Part shown: one piece after another, positions 37,373-47,200 of the stretch
Position numbering within the stretch: position 1 is the first letter of the stretch
Layout of the letters: each line of letters starts with the position of its first letter
Assembly (NCBI RefSeq): GCF_002210105.1
Contig: NZ_AQQU01000001.1
Location: 470,501-534,500, forward strand
Length of the DNA stretch: 64,000 nucleotides
Direction: 5' to 3'
From: Oceanicola sp. 22II-s10i
GTDB lineage: Bacteria > Pseudomonadota > Alphaproteobacteria > Rhodobacterales > Rhodobacteraceae
Notes under the pieces: model-generated
What the model saw: the letters and a program-made list of their open reading frames with translations, nothing else
The model's database searches: none
What the model was told of the DNA's origin: nothing
Made by a program: the position numbers and the translations under genes

Positions 37373-38059
37373 ATGGACACTGGAACAACGGCGCCTGCTG
37401 CGCCCCCGACCCGAACGGACGTCGGTCCGGCAGCCACCCGACAATCCGGGCGGCCCGCGATCAGTTCGGATTTCGAAACCTTCCTGCAGATGCTCGCCAC
37501 ACAACTGCAGAACCAGGATCCCCTGAACCCGGTCGATTCCGCAGACTACGCCGTGCAGCTGGCGACATTTTCGTCTGTCGAACAGCAGGTCCTGACCAAC
37601 GAACTGCTCGACGGGCTGATTGCGCGGCAGACCATGGCCGGAATTGCAGGCTACGCGGACTGGATCGGGCTGGAGGCACGGTCGCCTGCGCCCGTCTGGC
37701 ATGACGGCACCACACCGATCCAGCTGGAGCCGAACCCGCTTGCCGCGGCGGACCGCACCGTGCTTGTCATCCGGGATGAGGCGGGGGACGAAGCGGCCCG
37801 GATCGCCATACCGCTCAGTGGCAATCCCTATCTGTGGGAGGGTCAGGATCAGTCCGGCGATCCCCTGCCACCCGGCCACTATACCTTTGAGCTTGAGAAC
37901 CACGCCGATGGCGAGTTGCTGATCACGGACGCGCTGGAAACATACGCCCGTGTCACCGAGGCGCGGACAGTTGACGGGCAGGTGCTCGTAACACTGCACG
38001 GCGGGGGGCTCGTTCCGGTTTCGGCAATCACGGGCCTGCGAGACCCTGCCGGACCCTGA
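37373..38059 (+). CDS. flgD: Flagellar hook-capping protein FlgD
   Basis: A 228-residue protein. The N-terminal FlgD motif is FETFLQMLATQLQNQDPLNP with DSADYAVQLATFSSVEQQVL after it. The C-terminal half has the FlgD Ig-like and Tudor-like strands (IPLSGNPYLWEGQDQSGDPL). It forms the scaffold on which FlgE subunits assemble. It is probably co-transcribed with fliK. The hook gene flgE and its usual companions do not follow; after 216 empty bases comes ubiB. Confidence 0.92.
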   Translation: MDTGTTAPAAPPTRTDVGPAATRQSGRPAISSDFETFLQMLATQLQNQDPLNPVDSADYAVQLATFSSVEQQVLTNELLDGLIARQTMAGIAGYADWIGLEARSPAPVWHDGTTPIQLEPNPLAAADRTVLVIRDEAGDEAARIAIPLSGNPYLWEGQDQSGDPLPPGHYTFELENHADGELLITDALETYARVTEARTVDGQVLVTLHGGGLVPVSAITGLRDPAGP

Positions 38060-38275
38060 GGGCCACGTCCGGGGCCGGATGGGTGGGGCCGCGGACCTAC
38101 CGCCTTACCCCGAGAGTGGAGGGATCGGCGGAACTGGGAGGATCACCTGCACTACGGGCCAGTCGGGGTCGGCGATCATCGCGCGCGTCCGATATGACTA
38201 AGTCCTCACAAGACGCGATCTTGTCACCGGATGGCGCGCATTCAGATCAACCCGGCGAACGCTCGGGGTGGCGGA
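38060..38275. other. Gene-free boundary between flgD and ubiB
   Basis: 216 bases with no recognisable gene, repeat or terminator. I compared all frames with the expected start of flgE and saw no match. It marks the abrupt right edge of the flagellar block. Confidence 0.5.
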
Positions 38276-39811
38276 TCACATAAGCGCCCATTCCGTCACG
38301 GCCATCAGCGCTGCCCCGGCGGCCAGCCCGATGCAGCCCCAAAGCAGCCGGAGCTTCCAGCGCCCCTTTTCAGGCATCGAGGGTTCGGCGATCTGACTGA
38401 TCAGAGCGCGCTCCACGAGGACCGGCAGGCGGGGGCCGAACCGGGCCATGACCTGCGCCGTCCGGGCGAGGTCCTTGGCCAGCGCACGGGGCCCGAGGTT
38501 GCGGCGGATGTAGTCCTCGACCACCGGGCGGGCGACCTGCCAGATGTTGATCTGCGGATCGAGCGATCGCGCCACGCCCTCGACCACCACCATCGTGCGT
38601 TGCAGCAGGATCAGCTCGGTCCGCGTCTCCATACCGAAGCGTTCGGTGACCTCGAAGAGATAGGACAGCAGACGCCCCATCGAGATGTGCGAGGCGTCCA
38701 TGCCGAAGATCGGCTCGCCGACCGCGCGCAGGGCACGGGCGAATTCCTCCACATCGCGGTCGGCGGGAACATAGCCCGCCTCGAAATGCACCTCGGCCAC
38801 GCGTTTGTAGTCGCGCTTGATGAAGCCATAGAGGATCTCGGCGTAGACCCTGCGGGTGTAGACGTCGATATGGCCCATGATGCCGAAGTCATAGGCGATG
38901 ATGTCCCCGTTCGGCGCGACCTTGAGGTTGCCCTGATGCATGTCCGCGTGAAAGAAGCCGTCGCGCAGCGCGTGGCTGAGGAACAGCTGCAGAACCCGTT
39001 CGCCCAGCACCACCCGGTCGTGCCCCGCCGCGTCCAGCGCCGCGTTGTCGCCGAGCGGCGCGCCCTCGGCCCAGCCCAGCGTCATCACCCGGCGGCCGCT
39101 TTCGTGCCATTTCACCTGCGGCAGGCGGAAGCCCGCGTCGCTTTCGGTATTCGCCGCGAATTCGCTGGCGCTGGAGGCTTCCAGCCGAAGGTCCAGCTCG
39201 CCCTTCACCACCCCGTCGAAATGCGCGACGACCTCTGACGGCCGGAGGCGGCGCGAGGCGGGGGACAGCATTTCGATGAACGAGGCGGCGAAGTAGAAGG
39301 CGTCGATGTCCTTGCGAAAGGCGCGCTCGATTCCGGGACGCAGAACCTTGACCGCGACCTCCTCGCCCGTCTCGACCAGCCGCGCCTTGTGGACCTGAGC
39401 GATCGAAGCGGCGGCGACGGGGGGCGAGAATTCGGAGAAGACGGCCTCGAGTGGGCGATCCAGTTCTTCTTCGATCGCCTTGCGCGCCTGCGCCATCGGG
39501 AAGGGCGGCAGCTTGTCCTGCAGCACGCGCAGCTGCACCGCCAGATCGTCGCCCACGAGGTCGGGTCGCGTGGACAGTATCTGGCCGAACTTGATGTATG
39601 CGGGCCCGAGCGCCGTCAGCGCCCGCGTCGCGGGCGGCATCGCCGGATCGCCGCGCATGCCAAGCCATTGCAGCGGCCAGCCGATCACCCGCGCGGCCAT
39701 CCGCAGCAGCGGCGGCGCGTCATAGGCGTCGAGGATCACCTTCATCGCGCCCGTGCGTTCGAGCGTCGCGCCGGTCTGCGCCAGCCGCCAGATATTGTGC
39801 GGTCCGCGCAT
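38276..39811 (-). CDS. ubiB: Ubiquinone biosynthesis atypical kinase UbiB
   Basis: A 511-residue ABC1/COQ8-family protein needed for ubiquinone synthesis. The family-specific KxGQ element is in YIKFGQILSTRPDLVGDD, the Ala-rich nucleotide loop in AAASIAQVHKARL, then EVAVKVLRPG with the Lys, HADMHQGNL with the catalytic residues, and YDFGIMG with the metal Asp. Two C-terminal helices anchor it in the inner membrane. It follows ubiE with 3 bases between, so the two are co-transcribed. Confidence 0.96.
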   Translation of the reverse strand: MRGPHNIWRLAQTGATLERTGAMKVILDAYDAPPLLRMAARVIGWPLQWLGMRGDPAMPPATRALTALGPAYIKFGQILSTRPDLVGDDLAVQLRVLQDKLPPFPMAQARKAIEEELDRPLEAVFSEFSPPVAAASIAQVHKARLVETGEEVAVKVLRPGIERAFRKDIDAFYFAASFIEMLSPASRRLRPSEVVAHFDGVVKGELDLRLEASSASEFAANTESDAGFRLPQVKWHESGRRVMTLGWAEGAPLGDNAALDAAGHDRVVLGERVLQLFLSHALRDGFFHADMHQGNLKVAPNGDIIAYDFGIMGHIDVYTRRVYAEILYGFIKRDYKRVAEVHFEAGYVPADRDVEEFARALRAVGEPIFGMDASHISMGRLLSYLFEVTERFGMETRTELILLQRTMVVVEGVARSLDPQINIWQVARPVVEDYIRRNLGPRALAKDLARTAQVMARFGPRLPVLVERALISQIAEPSMPEKGRWKLRLLWGCIGLAAGAALMAVTEWALM

Positions 39812-39814
39812 GGC

Positions 39815-40558
39815 TTACAGTTTCCAGCCCGAATGCAGACAGGCGATGCCCATGCTCAGGTTGCGATACTTGGCCTGCTCGAACCCTGCAGCCCGCACCA
39901 TGCCAAGGAAGGTCTCCTGATCCGGGAACTGCCGGATCGATTCGACGAGGTACTGATAGCTGTCGCGATCGTTCGCGATCACCTGCCCCATCACGGGGAT
40001 CATGTTGAAGCTGTAGCGGTCATAGAGCCACTGCATCCCCTCGTTCGGGATCTGGCTGAACTCCAGCACCATCAGCCGTCCGCCGGGCCTGAGCACGCGG
40101 AACGCCTCGTTCAGCGCCTCCTGCGGGCGGGTGACGTTCCGGATGCCGAAGCTGATCGTGTAGACGTCGAAGGTGTTGTCCTCGAACGGCAACGCCATTG
40201 CGTCGCCGACCACCCAGTCGAGGCTGTCTGCCATCCGCTCGGCCTCGGCCCGCTTGCGGCCTTCGACCAGCATCGGTTCGGTCAGGTCCAGCACGGTGGC
40301 ATGCCCCGACCCCGCGCGTTTCAGGAACCGGAACGAGATGTCGCCGGTGCCGCCCGCCACGTCCAGCAGCCGCTGGCCGGGGCGCGGGGCGAGCCAGTCC
40401 ATCATCGCGTCCTTCCAGACACGGTGGATCCCGAGGCTCATGACGTCGTTCATCACGTCGTATTTCGACGCGACCGAGCCAAAGACCCCGCGCACGCGCC
40501 CGGCCTTCTGGTCCTCGGGAATCTCCTGAAATCCGAAATGGGTGGTTTTCTGGTCCAT
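39815..40558 (-). CDS. ubiE: Ubiquinone/menaquinone C-methyltransferase UbiE
   Basis: A 247-residue SAM-dependent methyltransferase (COQ5 family) acting on 2-polyprenyl-6-methoxy-1,4-benzoquinol. Family features: [19 protein letters not shown] at the start, the SAM-binding motif [16 protein letters not shown], and [20 protein letters not shown] later. It is divergent from mutM with 89 bases between and leads the ubiE-ubiB operon. Confidence 0.97.
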   Translation of the reverse strand: MDQKTTHFGFQEIPEDQKAGRVRGVFGSVASKYDVMNDVMSLGIHRVWKDAMMDWLAPRPGQRLLDVAGGTGDISFRFLKRAGSGHATVLDLTEPMLVEGRKRAEAERMADSLDWVVGDAMALPFEDNTFDVYTISFGIRNVTRPQEALNEAFRVLRPGGRLMVLEFSQIPNEGMQWLYDRYSFNMIPVMGQVIANDRDSYQYLVESIRQFPDQETFLGMVRAAGFEQAKYRNLSMGIACLHSGWKL

Positions 40559-40647
40559 CGGCCTTGCGCTTTGTCCAACCTGACCCTTCTTATAGGGCGC
40601 TCCGGGGCCGCTGCAATGCGGCAGGCCGCCCGGATGCCGGAGGAATG

Positions 40648-41499
40648 ATGCCCGAACTGCCCGAAGTCGAAACGGTCCGCCGTGGCCTCGCCCCCGTGAT
40701 GGAGGGCGCCGTGATCGCCCGCGCCGCCGTGAACCGGCCCGATCTGCGCTGGCCGTTTCCGGAAGGTATGGCCGAACGGCTGACCGGCAAACGGGTCGAA
40801 CGGCTGCGGCGCCGGTCGAAATACATTCTCGCCGACCTGTCCTCGGGCGAGACGCTGCTGATCCACCTCGGCATGTCGGGGCGGATGCTGGTGTCGGGCG
40901 ACCCGCTTGGGCATTTCGTGCATGACCATCCCGCGCCCGAGAAACACGACCATGTCGTGCTGGATATGGAGGGGGGCGCGCGGATCACCTTCAATGATCC
41001 CCGCCGTTTCGGTGCGATGGACCTGATGCCGACCGCCGGGGCCGAGGCCCACAAGCTGCTGGCGCACCTGGGGCCGGAACCGCTCGGCAACGCGTTCTCG
41101 GAAAGCTACCTCGCCACCGCGCTCGCGGACCGCGCCACACCGATCAAGGCCGCGCTTCTGGACCAGCGCATCGTCGCGGGCCTCGGCAACATCTACGTCT
41201 GCGAGGCACTCTACCGCGCCCGCATCGCCCCCGCCCGCGCCTGCCGCCGCATCTCCTCCGCCCGGCTCGGCGCGCTGGTTCCCATCATCCGCGACGTTTT
41301 GACCGAGGCGATCGCGGCGGGCGGATCCAGCCTGCGCGACTTCCGGCAGGCGGACGGTGAGCTGGGCTATTTCCAGCACAATTTCGACGTCTACGGGCGC
41401 GAAACAGCCCCCTGTCGCACCGAAGGCTGCGGCACCCCGATCCGCCGGATCGTGCAGTCGGGCCGGTCCTCGTTCTACTGTCCGACCTGCCAAAGATAA
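40648..41499 (+). CDS. mutM: Formamidopyrimidine-DNA glycosylase MutM (Fpg)
   Basis: A 283-residue bifunctional DNA glycosylase/AP lyase that removes 8-oxoguanine. The second of two adjacent ATGs (40648) must be the start, because the catalytic residue is the N-terminal Pro left after Met removal ([13 protein letters not shown]). Lys in [30 protein letters not shown] and the C-terminal zinc finger (Cys residues in APCRTEGCG and YCPTCQR) are all present. Confidence 0.97.
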   Translation: MPELPEVETVRRGLAPVMEGAVIARAAVNRPDLRWPFPEGMAERLTGKRVERLRRRSKYILADLSSGETLLIHLGMSGRMLVSGDPLGHFVHDHPAPEKHDHVVLDMEGGARITFNDPRRFGAMDLMPTAGAEAHKLLAHLGPEPLGNAFSESYLATALADRATPIKAALLDQRIVAGLGNIYVCEALYRARIAPARACRRISSARLGALVPIIRDVLTEAIAAGGSSLRDFRQADGELGYFQHNFDVYGRETAPCRTEGCGTPIRRIVQSGRSSFYCPTCQR

Positions 41500-41560
41500 C
41501 TTGAACGACCCGCGCAACGTGCTAGGGAATCCCTCCAACGCTTGCGAGGGGATGAGCTGA

Positions 41561-42337
41561 ATGGCCTACGAAACCATCGTCGTCGAGACCGAGGACAGCA
41601 TCTGCATGATCCGGCTCAACCGGCCCGACGCGCTGAACGCGCTGAACGACGTTCTGCTCGGCGAACTGGTCGACGCGCTGAAGGCCGCGCAGGCCAGCGA
41701 CAAGGTGCGCTGCATCGTCATCACCGGCTCGGAAAAGGCCTTCGCCGCCGGGGCCGACATCAAGATGATGTCCACCAAGAGCTTCGTCGACGTGTTCACC
41801 GGCGATCTGTTTGCCGCCGAATCCGATGACATCATGCGCATCCGCAAGCCGATCATCGCTGCCGTCTCGGGCTATGCCCTCGGCGGCGGGTGCGAACTGG
41901 CGATGATGTGCGACTTTATCATCGCCGCCGACACGGCCAAGTTCGGCCAGCCGGAAATCAACCTCGGCGTCATGGCCGGTCTGGGCGGCACGCAGCGTCT
42001 GACGCAGGCGGTCGGCAAGGCCAAGGCGATGGACATGAACCTGACCGGCCGCTTCATGGATGCCGACGAGGCCGAGCGCGCTGGCCTCGTGTCGCGCGTC
42101 GTGCCCGCCAAGAAGCTGATGGAAGAAGCGATGGCCGCCGCGGCCAAGATCGCCGACAAGTCGATGATCTCGGTCATGGCGGTGAAGGAGGCGGTCAACC
42201 GCTCCTTCGAGGTGCCGCTGCGCGAGGGCCTGCTGTTCGAACGCCGCGTGTTCCATTCCCTCTTCGCGACCGAGGACCAGAAGGAAGGCATGGACGCCTT
42301 CGCCTCCAAGCGCGCCGCGCAGTTCCGGGACAAGTGA
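41561..42337 (+). CDS. Enoyl-CoA hydratase
   Basis: A 258-residue crotonase-family enzyme. The CoA/oxyanion segment is [12 protein letters not shown] and the second oxyanion block is [16 protein letters not shown]. The two catalytic Glu positions are in CELAM and [20 protein letters not shown]. It hydrates trans-2-enoyl-CoA in beta-oxidation. GAGGGGATGAGCTGA lies before the ATG. It is 61 bases downstream of mutM and converges on the TRAP operon with 4 bases between stop codons. Confidence 0.94.
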   Translation: MAYETIVVETEDSICMIRLNRPDALNALNDVLLGELVDALKAAQASDKVRCIVITGSEKAFAAGADIKMMSTKSFVDVFTGDLFAAESDDIMRIRKPIIAAVSGYALGGGCELAMMCDFIIAADTAKFGQPEINLGVMAGLGGTQRLTQAVGKAKAMDMNLTGRFMDADEAERAGLVSRVVPAKKLMEEAMAAAAKIADKSMISVMAVKEAVNRSFEVPLREGLLFERRVFHSLFATEDQKEGMDAFASKRAAQFRDK

Positions 42338-42341
42338 CCGC

Positions 42342-43646
42342 CTAGCGCAGCAACCCCGGCAACCATGTCGCCAGCGACGGCACCGCCGCGACGATCAGCA
42401 TGGCCATGAGGAACAGGCCGACAAAGGCGATGGAGGCCCGGTAGAGGTCGCTCATCGCCACATCGGGCGCCGCACCGCGAAACGCGAACATGGCATAGCC
42501 GAAGGGCGGTGTGATGCCGCCCACGGTCACGTTCAGCAGCATCAGCAGCCAGAACCACAGCGGGTCCAGTCCGAGCACGTTGATCAGCGGCAGGTAGATC
42601 GGGATCACGATCATCATCACCGCCACCTGGTCCACGAACAGGCAGAAGGCAAAGACCATCGCCATCATGGCGAGGATCATCAGCCACGGCGCAAGGTCCA
42701 GCCCCGACACCAGCGCGGTGATCAGCCGGCTGGCCCCGCTGATGGCCAGCAACTGGCTGAACAGCGTGGACGAGGCCATGATGATCAGGATCATCGCCGT
42801 CATCAGTGCGGCGGACCTGAGCGCCGACAGGATCAGCGCGATGCTCAGTTGCCGAAACAGCGCAGCGATGACCACGGCGCCGGAAACGCCGATCGCGGCG
42901 CTTTCGGACGGCGTCGCCACACCCAGCAGGATCAGCCCCACGACCAGCGCGATCAGGACGGCGAAGGGGACGCAATGGATGACGGCCCTCAGCACCGAGA
43001 TGCGCACATCCGGCGCCAGCGCGGGCGGGGCGAGCCGCGGGTTCAGCGCGATCCGCAGCATGGCATAGCCGATGAACAGCGCGGCAAGCAGCAGCCCCGG
43101 CAGCACCCCCGCCACCAGAAGCCCGGCCACCGAGACATTGGCCAGTGTCGCGATGATGATGACCAGCACGCTCGGCGGGATGATCGGGGCAAGGCTCGCG
43201 CCGCCGAGGATCATCCCGATGGACAGCGTCCGGTCGTAGCCCCGCTGGACCATGCCCGGATAGATGGACCGGGCCATCATGGCAGCCACCGCCATGTTGG
43301 ATCCCGACAGGGCGCCGAAGATCGTCGAAAGCACGCCGGCCAGCACGTACTGCCGCCCCCGGACACGACCCACGAAGCGGTCCACCGCCTCGAACAGCAG
43401 GTGCGCGGCGCCGGAGCGGAACATGATCTCGCCCATCAGGACGAACAGCGGGATCGCGGTGAGCTGGGCATTGGTGGTGGTCGAAAACAGCGAATTGGCC
43501 AGCATCCCGAAGGCTTTCGGCCCCAGCAGGATCGCAACGCCCGCCAGGTTGATCGACAGGAAAGCGAGAAAGATCGGCATGCCCGACATGAAGAGCGCCA
43601 GCACCAGCAGCGCCGCGCCAAGCAGTGTGGAGGGGTCGGACATCAT
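42342..43646 (-). CDS. TRAP transporter large permease (DctM type)
   Basis: A 434-residue inner-membrane protein with about 12 helices. The DctM signature is seen in FVLMGEIMFRSG, LSGSNMAVAAMMA, LGGASLAPIIPPSVLVII and TPSESAAIGVSGA. It forms the ion-driven channel of a tripartite ATP-independent periplasmic transporter. It overlaps the small permease gene by 4 bases and is the last gene of the minus-strand TRAP operon. Confidence 0.94.
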   Translation of the reverse strand: MMSDPSTLLGAALLVLALFMSGMPIFLAFLSINLAGVAILLGPKAFGMLANSLFSTTTNAQLTAIPLFVLMGEIMFRSGAAHLLFEAVDRFVGRVRGRQYVLAGVLSTIFGALSGSNMAVAAMMARSIYPGMVQRGYDRTLSIGMILGGASLAPIIPPSVLVIIIATLANVSVAGLLVAGVLPGLLLAALFIGYAMLRIALNPRLAPPALAPDVRISVLRAVIHCVPFAVLIALVVGLILLGVATPSESAAIGVSGAVVIAALFRQLSIALILSALRSAALMTAMILIIMASSTLFSQLLAISGASRLITALVSGLDLAPWLMILAMMAMVFAFCLFVDQVAVMMIVIPIYLPLINVLGLDPLWFWLLMLLNVTVGGITPPFGYAMFAFRGAAPDVAMSDLYRASIAFVGLFLMAMLIVAAVPSLATWLPGLLR

Positions 43647-44185
43647 GGTGCCGTGACCTCAGCCGCCGGGTCCGGAGCGGCGATGGCCAGCATCAGGAAT
43701 TGCGCCGCCGACAGCCCCAGCCCCCATACGATCCAGACCGAGATCACGGCCTTGGGCACCGGGATCGCCGCCATCATCCGCACGCCCCGGCTGGCCTGCC
43801 GCAGCGTCTCCTCGCCCGCGATCCATGCCATGACGAGGCAGATCACGGCGCCCAGAACGGCGATGGCCTGACCGGCCAGCACGCGCCCCCGCAGCGGCAG
43901 CCGTTCCAGCAGCACCGTCACCGCCACATGCCCGCCGTCGCGCGTCAGGCGCGGCAGGGCGAGGAAGGCAACGATCAGCAGCAGGTAAGAGACCAGCTCG
44001 GCCGACCACCGGGTCGGCGCGCCAAAGGCGTAGCGGGTGACGACCTCGTAGTTATAGGCCACCACGATCAGCGCCAGCCCCGTCATCGCGATCCAGAGTC
44101 CGATCTCGGTCAGGCCATGGATGGCCTGACCGATCAGACGGAACCGGCCCCGAGGGAAGGGTATCCCGGAACCGGGCCTCGTCAT
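43643..44185 (-). CDS. TRAP transporter small permease (DctQ type)
   Basis: A 180-residue protein with four helices (for example IAMTGLALIVVAYNYEVVTRY and LLLIVAFLALPRLTRDGG). The DctQ family motif EVVTRYAFGAPTRWSAELVSY is present. It pairs with the large permease and overlaps both neighbours by 4 bases, giving a coupled dctP-dctQ-dctM order. Confidence 0.92.
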   Translation of the reverse strand: MTRPGSGIPFPRGRFRLIGQAIHGLTEIGLWIAMTGLALIVVAYNYEVVTRYAFGAPTRWSAELVSYLLLIVAFLALPRLTRDGGHVAVTVLLERLPLRGRVLAGQAIAVLGAVICLVMAWIAGEETLRQASRGVRMMAAIPVPKAVISVWIVWGLGLSAAQFLMLAIAAPDPAAEVTAP

Positions 44186-45174
44186 TCCGTCAGGCCCGCC
44201 GCCTTGGCCTGCTCGTGCAGGGCGGTCGCCGCCTCGCCCGAGCTTTCCTTGGCGATCGCCCAGATCCCGGCGTCAAAGGCGTTCTGCACCTTGGTGGCCA
44301 TCTCGGGGCTCAGCATCTCGACCTTGACGCCCAGTTCGTCCAGCTTGGCATCCTCGTCGGCCTGAATGGCGTTGCCCAGCCACGGCATTTCCAGTTCGGT
44401 CAGCTTGCCGGCCTCAAGCAGGTAACCCTGCTCCTCGGCGTCCAGACCGTTCCAGACATCCAGATTGATGAAAACCGGCTGCGTGGCCGCCCCGAAAGTC
44501 GGGCGCAGGCGATAGGCCGCGACCTCGTAATGCTTCATCGAGATCATTCCGGCGGCCGGCCACCCGGCTCCGTCGACGATACCGGTCTGCAGGGCCGAAT
44601 AGATCTCGGACCCCGGCAGCACCACCGGTTCGGCGCCAAGCGCCTCGATCACGCCGAAATAGGTGGGTGTGCCGCGCACCTTGCGGCCGGCCAGGTCGCC
44701 CGCCTCGGACAGCGGTTCCTTGGTGAACAGGTGATAGCCGGCCATCGAGACGGACATCATCGCGACCATCTTGAGGTTGTGGGTCTCCTGATAATAGGTG
44801 TCGACGCTGTCCCAGACGCCCGAGGCGCGGCGGGCGACCGGATCGACGTCGATCGCATCCACGGCCAGCGCCAGCCCACCGTTGCCGGCGTGGAATACGG
44901 GATGGGTATAGAGGGCGTCGAACACACCGTTGGACACGGGCTCCAGCTGTTCGAAGATCGACACCGCTTCGGGGCCGAACACGGTGAAGGTGGTCTTGCC
45001 GCCGCTGATGTCGGCCACGTTGTCCATGTAGCGTTGCAGAACGGAATAGGTCGGCAGCTGCGAGGTGTCGAAGCTGGACAGCACCCGGATGTCGCTTGCC
45101 ACCGATGCGGTTGCGGTCAAGCCGCCGATCAGCAGCGCACCCAGGCCCCGCGTAAATGTTCCAAGTGCTTGCAT
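44182..45174 (-). CDS. TRAP transporter substrate-binding protein (DctP family)
   Basis: A 330-residue periplasmic binding protein with a signal peptide of about 26 residues ending in ASVASD. DctP features include GRKVRGTPTYFGVIEALGAE, which contains the Arg that usually clamps a carboxylate, and ALQTGIVDGAGWPAAGMISM. The ligand is therefore probably an organic acid. GGAG lies before the ATG at 45174. A 20-bp dyad shared with the amidase and ridA promoters is 43 bases upstream. Confidence 0.93.
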   Translation of the reverse strand: MQALGTFTRGLGALLIGGLTATASVASDIRVLSSFDTSQLPTYSVLQRYMDNVADISGGKTTFTVFGPEAVSIFEQLEPVSNGVFDALYTHPVFHAGNGGLALAVDAIDVDPVARRASGVWDSVDTYYQETHNLKMVAMMSVSMAGYHLFTKEPLSEAGDLAGRKVRGTPTYFGVIEALGAEPVVLPGSEIYSALQTGIVDGAGWPAAGMISMKHYEVAAYRLRPTFGAATQPVFINLDVWNGLDAEEQGYLLEAGKLTELEMPWLGNAIQADEDAKLDELGVKVEMLSPEMATKVQNAFDAGIWAIAKESSGEAATALHEQAKAAGLTE

Positions 45175-45216
45175 GTTGCTCTCCTGTTGGATCGCCGTTT
45201 CCGGCTACAGCTATTT

Positions 45217-45236
45217 AAGTAAATTTATACTTACAT
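45217..45236. promoter_or_regulatory. TetR-type operator copy at the TRAP promoter
   Basis: AAGTAAA-TTTATA-CTTACAT fits the 7-6-7 dyad AAGTAAR-N6-YTTACWT found three times around this TetR-linked locus. It is 43 bases upstream of the TRAP binding-protein start codon. Confidence 0.6.
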
Positions 45237-45365
45237 AACTGCCAAGCCGCCGCGCCACGAGGCCAGCCCAAATGTCAGGATGGGTGCAAGCTTTGTCGGT
45301 ATTGCGCAAAACTGCTGGTTCTTCGCACAAATTTACGGCAGAGCTGGGGACAAGGCCTCGCAAAT

Positions 45366-45385
45366 AAGTAAGTGTATTTTTACAT
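45366..45385. promoter_or_regulatory. TetR-type operator copy at the amidase promoter
   Basis: AAGTAAG-TGTATT-TTTACAT, the same 7-6-7 dyad, 53 bases upstream of the amidase GTG. The 264-base divergent gap 45175-45438 that holds this and the previous copy is AT-rich compared with its surroundings and contains no gene. Confidence 0.6.
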
Positions 45386-45438
45386 ATTCGGACAGACAGC
45401 ATTCCTGATGCTGGGCACGAAACGAATCGGAGAGACAG

Positions 45439-46671
45439 GTGACAGGCCAACCAGTGCGACACACCGACGACACGAACGGGCAGCGGGTCCGGGCCGCACT
45501 GGCGGTATGGGAACGGCACATTCACGCATTCGTCGCGCTTGCGGATGACGAACCGGCACCGGCAACCGGTCCGCTGGCCGGGGTCAGCGTCGGGGTCAAG
45601 GACAACATCGACGTCATCGGCCTGCCGACGCGCAACGGCAGCGCCGCCTGCGCCGATGCGGTCCCGGCTGCGCAGGACGCCCCCGTCGTCGCAGCGCTGC
45701 GGAACGCCGGCGCGTGGATCGCAGGCAAGACAACGACAACCGAGTTCGCCTTTACCGACCCGACTGACTGCCGGAATCCCTATGACACGGCCCGGTCTCC
45801 TGGCGGGTCGAGCAGCGGATCCGGCGCGGCGGTCGGGGCGGGCATCGTGGATGTGGCGCTCGGCACCCAGACAGCCGGCTCGCTCTGCCGCCCCGCCGCC
45901 TACTGCGGGGCGGTCGGGCTGAAGCCGAGCTTCGGCCTTGTGTCCACGCAGGGCGTCACGCCCCTCGCGCCCAGTTTCGACACGGTCGGGATCATCGCGA
46001 GGTCAGTGGCGCTGGCCGGGGCGTGCCTTGCCGCCGCTACTGGCCAGCCCCACGACCAGCCGCGACTGCCTGCTCTACGCGTCCGCCGCATCCTGCCGCT
46101 TGGCGCCGCGCCTTCGGATGGCGCACTCGCGGCGCTTGAGGACGCGGAGCTGACGCTTGGCGGATTGACCGGCATGCTGTCCCCCGCCGATGCGATGCCT
46201 GTGGATGACATCGTGGCCCATCATCGCAGGGTCATGAACCACGAAGCGCATGCCGCGCATCCCCACCTGACCGAACCCGACCGCCTGCCGATGCTCAAAC
46301 CCCGGTTTCGCGAGGCGCTGCTGGACGGCCGACGGATCACCCCGGCCGAAGCGGCGGAGTCGCGCCGCGCGCTTGACCGGGCCAGGTCAGCGTTCTGGGA
46401 CCGGCATGCGGACACCGACGTGCTGCTGTCCCTGCCGGTGCCGGACGGCGCGCCGCTTATAGACGGGACGACCGGTTTTCAGAACTGGCTGACGCCGTGG
46501 ACCGTGTTCGGCGGCCCGCTCCTGTGCCTGCCCTGGGGGGCGGACGACCTGGGCCGGCCGCGGTCGGTGATGCTGGCGGCCCGCCCCGGTGGTGACCGGA
46601 TGCTGCTGGCCCTCGGCGCCGCGCTCGAGGCGCTGGCGCCGGACCTGCCCCGCCCGCGACCCCGCGGCTAG
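45439..46671 (+). CDS. Amidase (amidase-signature family)
   Basis: A 410-residue Ser-cisSer-Lys hydrolase. Lys54 lies in VGVKDNID, the cis-Ser in ARSPGGSSSGSGAA near residue 124, and the nucleophile Ser148 in GTQTAGSLCRP. The length is short for the family (about 450-500). I place the start at a GTG at 45439, preceded by GGAGAGACAG. It cleaves a carboxamide to acid plus ammonia in the cytoplasm. It is divergent from the TRAP operon and ends in a 4-base overlap with ridA. The shared operator indicates it acts on the compound brought in by the TRAP system. Confidence 0.88.
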   Translation: MTGQPVRHTDDTNGQRVRAALAVWERHIHAFVALADDEPAPATGPLAGVSVGVKDNIDVIGLPTRNGSAACADAVPAAQDAPVVAALRNAGAWIAGKTTTTEFAFTDPTDCRNPYDTARSPGGSSSGSGAAVGAGIVDVALGTQTAGSLCRPAAYCGAVGLKPSFGLVSTQGVTPLAPSFDTVGIIARSVALAGACLAAATGQPHDQPRLPALRVRRILPLGAAPSDGALAALEDAELTLGGLTGMLSPADAMPVDDIVAHHRRVMNHEAHAAHPHLTEPDRLPMLKPRFREALLDGRRITPAEAAESRRALDRARSAFWDRHADTDVLLSLPVPDGAPLIDGTTGFQNWLTPWTVFGGPLLCLPWGADDLGRPRSVMLAARPGGDRMLLALGAALEALAPDLPRPRPRG

Positions 46672-47138
46672 GGCGTCAGCCGGACGATCGCATCGACTTC
46701 GACCGCCGCTCCGCCGGGCAGACCCGACACGGCAACCGCCGTCCGCGCATGCCAGCCCGCCTCGCCGAACAGCGCGATGAAGACCTCGGTCGCGCCATTG
46801 ATGACCTGCGGGCTGCTGGCGAACCCGGTGCCGGCGCAGACGAAACCGCCAAGCCGCAGCACGCAGTCGACCCGGTCGAGATCGCCGTCACAGGCCTGCC
46901 GCAGGCGATAGACCAGGTTCAGCGCGCAGATGCGGGCGGCCGCCTGCCCGCGCGCGACGTCATCTGCGGTGTCGAGGACGGGACCGGCATGAGTCACCGC
47001 GCCGTCCCATTCGCAGATCTGTCCGGACAGATAGACCACCTGCCCGTCACGCCGGAATGGCAGGAACTGGCCGCGAGGCGTCCAGTCGGGTGGCAGGGAC
47101 AGGCCCATCTCGGCCAGTTTTCGTTCGGCAGTCGACAT
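46668..47138 (-). CDS. RidA/YjgF-family protein
   Basis: A 156-residue member of the RidA superfamily, in the longer subgroup with an N-terminal extension (MSTAERKLAEMGLSLPPDW). Core features are VVYLSGQICEWDG and the C-terminal AVSGLPGGAAVEVDAIVRL. The usual Arg of true imine deaminases, in the segment before the last strand, is not obvious: FGEAGWHARTAVAVSGLP has its Arg displaced. It may deaminate reactive enamine/imine or aminoacrylate-like intermediates or have another small-molecule role. A 20-bp dyad lies 12 bases upstream of the ATG. Confidence 0.85.
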   Translation of the reverse strand: MSTAERKLAEMGLSLPPDWTPRGQFLPFRRDGQVVYLSGQICEWDGAVTHAGPVLDTADDVARGQAAARICALNLVYRLRQACDGDLDRVDCVLRLGGFVCAGTGFASSPQVINGATEVFIALFGEAGWHARTAVAVSGLPGGAAVEVDAIVRLTP

Positions 47139-47149
47139 CCGCGCCCCTC

Positions 47150-47169
47150 AAGTAAAAGCATGTTTACTT
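47150..47169. promoter_or_regulatory. TetR-type operator copy at the ridA promoter
   Basis: AAGTAAA-AGCATG-TTTACTT: a perfect dyad with 7-bp arms that extends to 8 bp with flanking C and G. It is 12 bases upstream of the RidA-family ATG, close enough to block transcription start or elongation. It is the best-formed of the three copies. Confidence 0.7.
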
Positions 47170-47200
47170 GATGCGGTCACACGGTCACGCCGTCAAGGGC

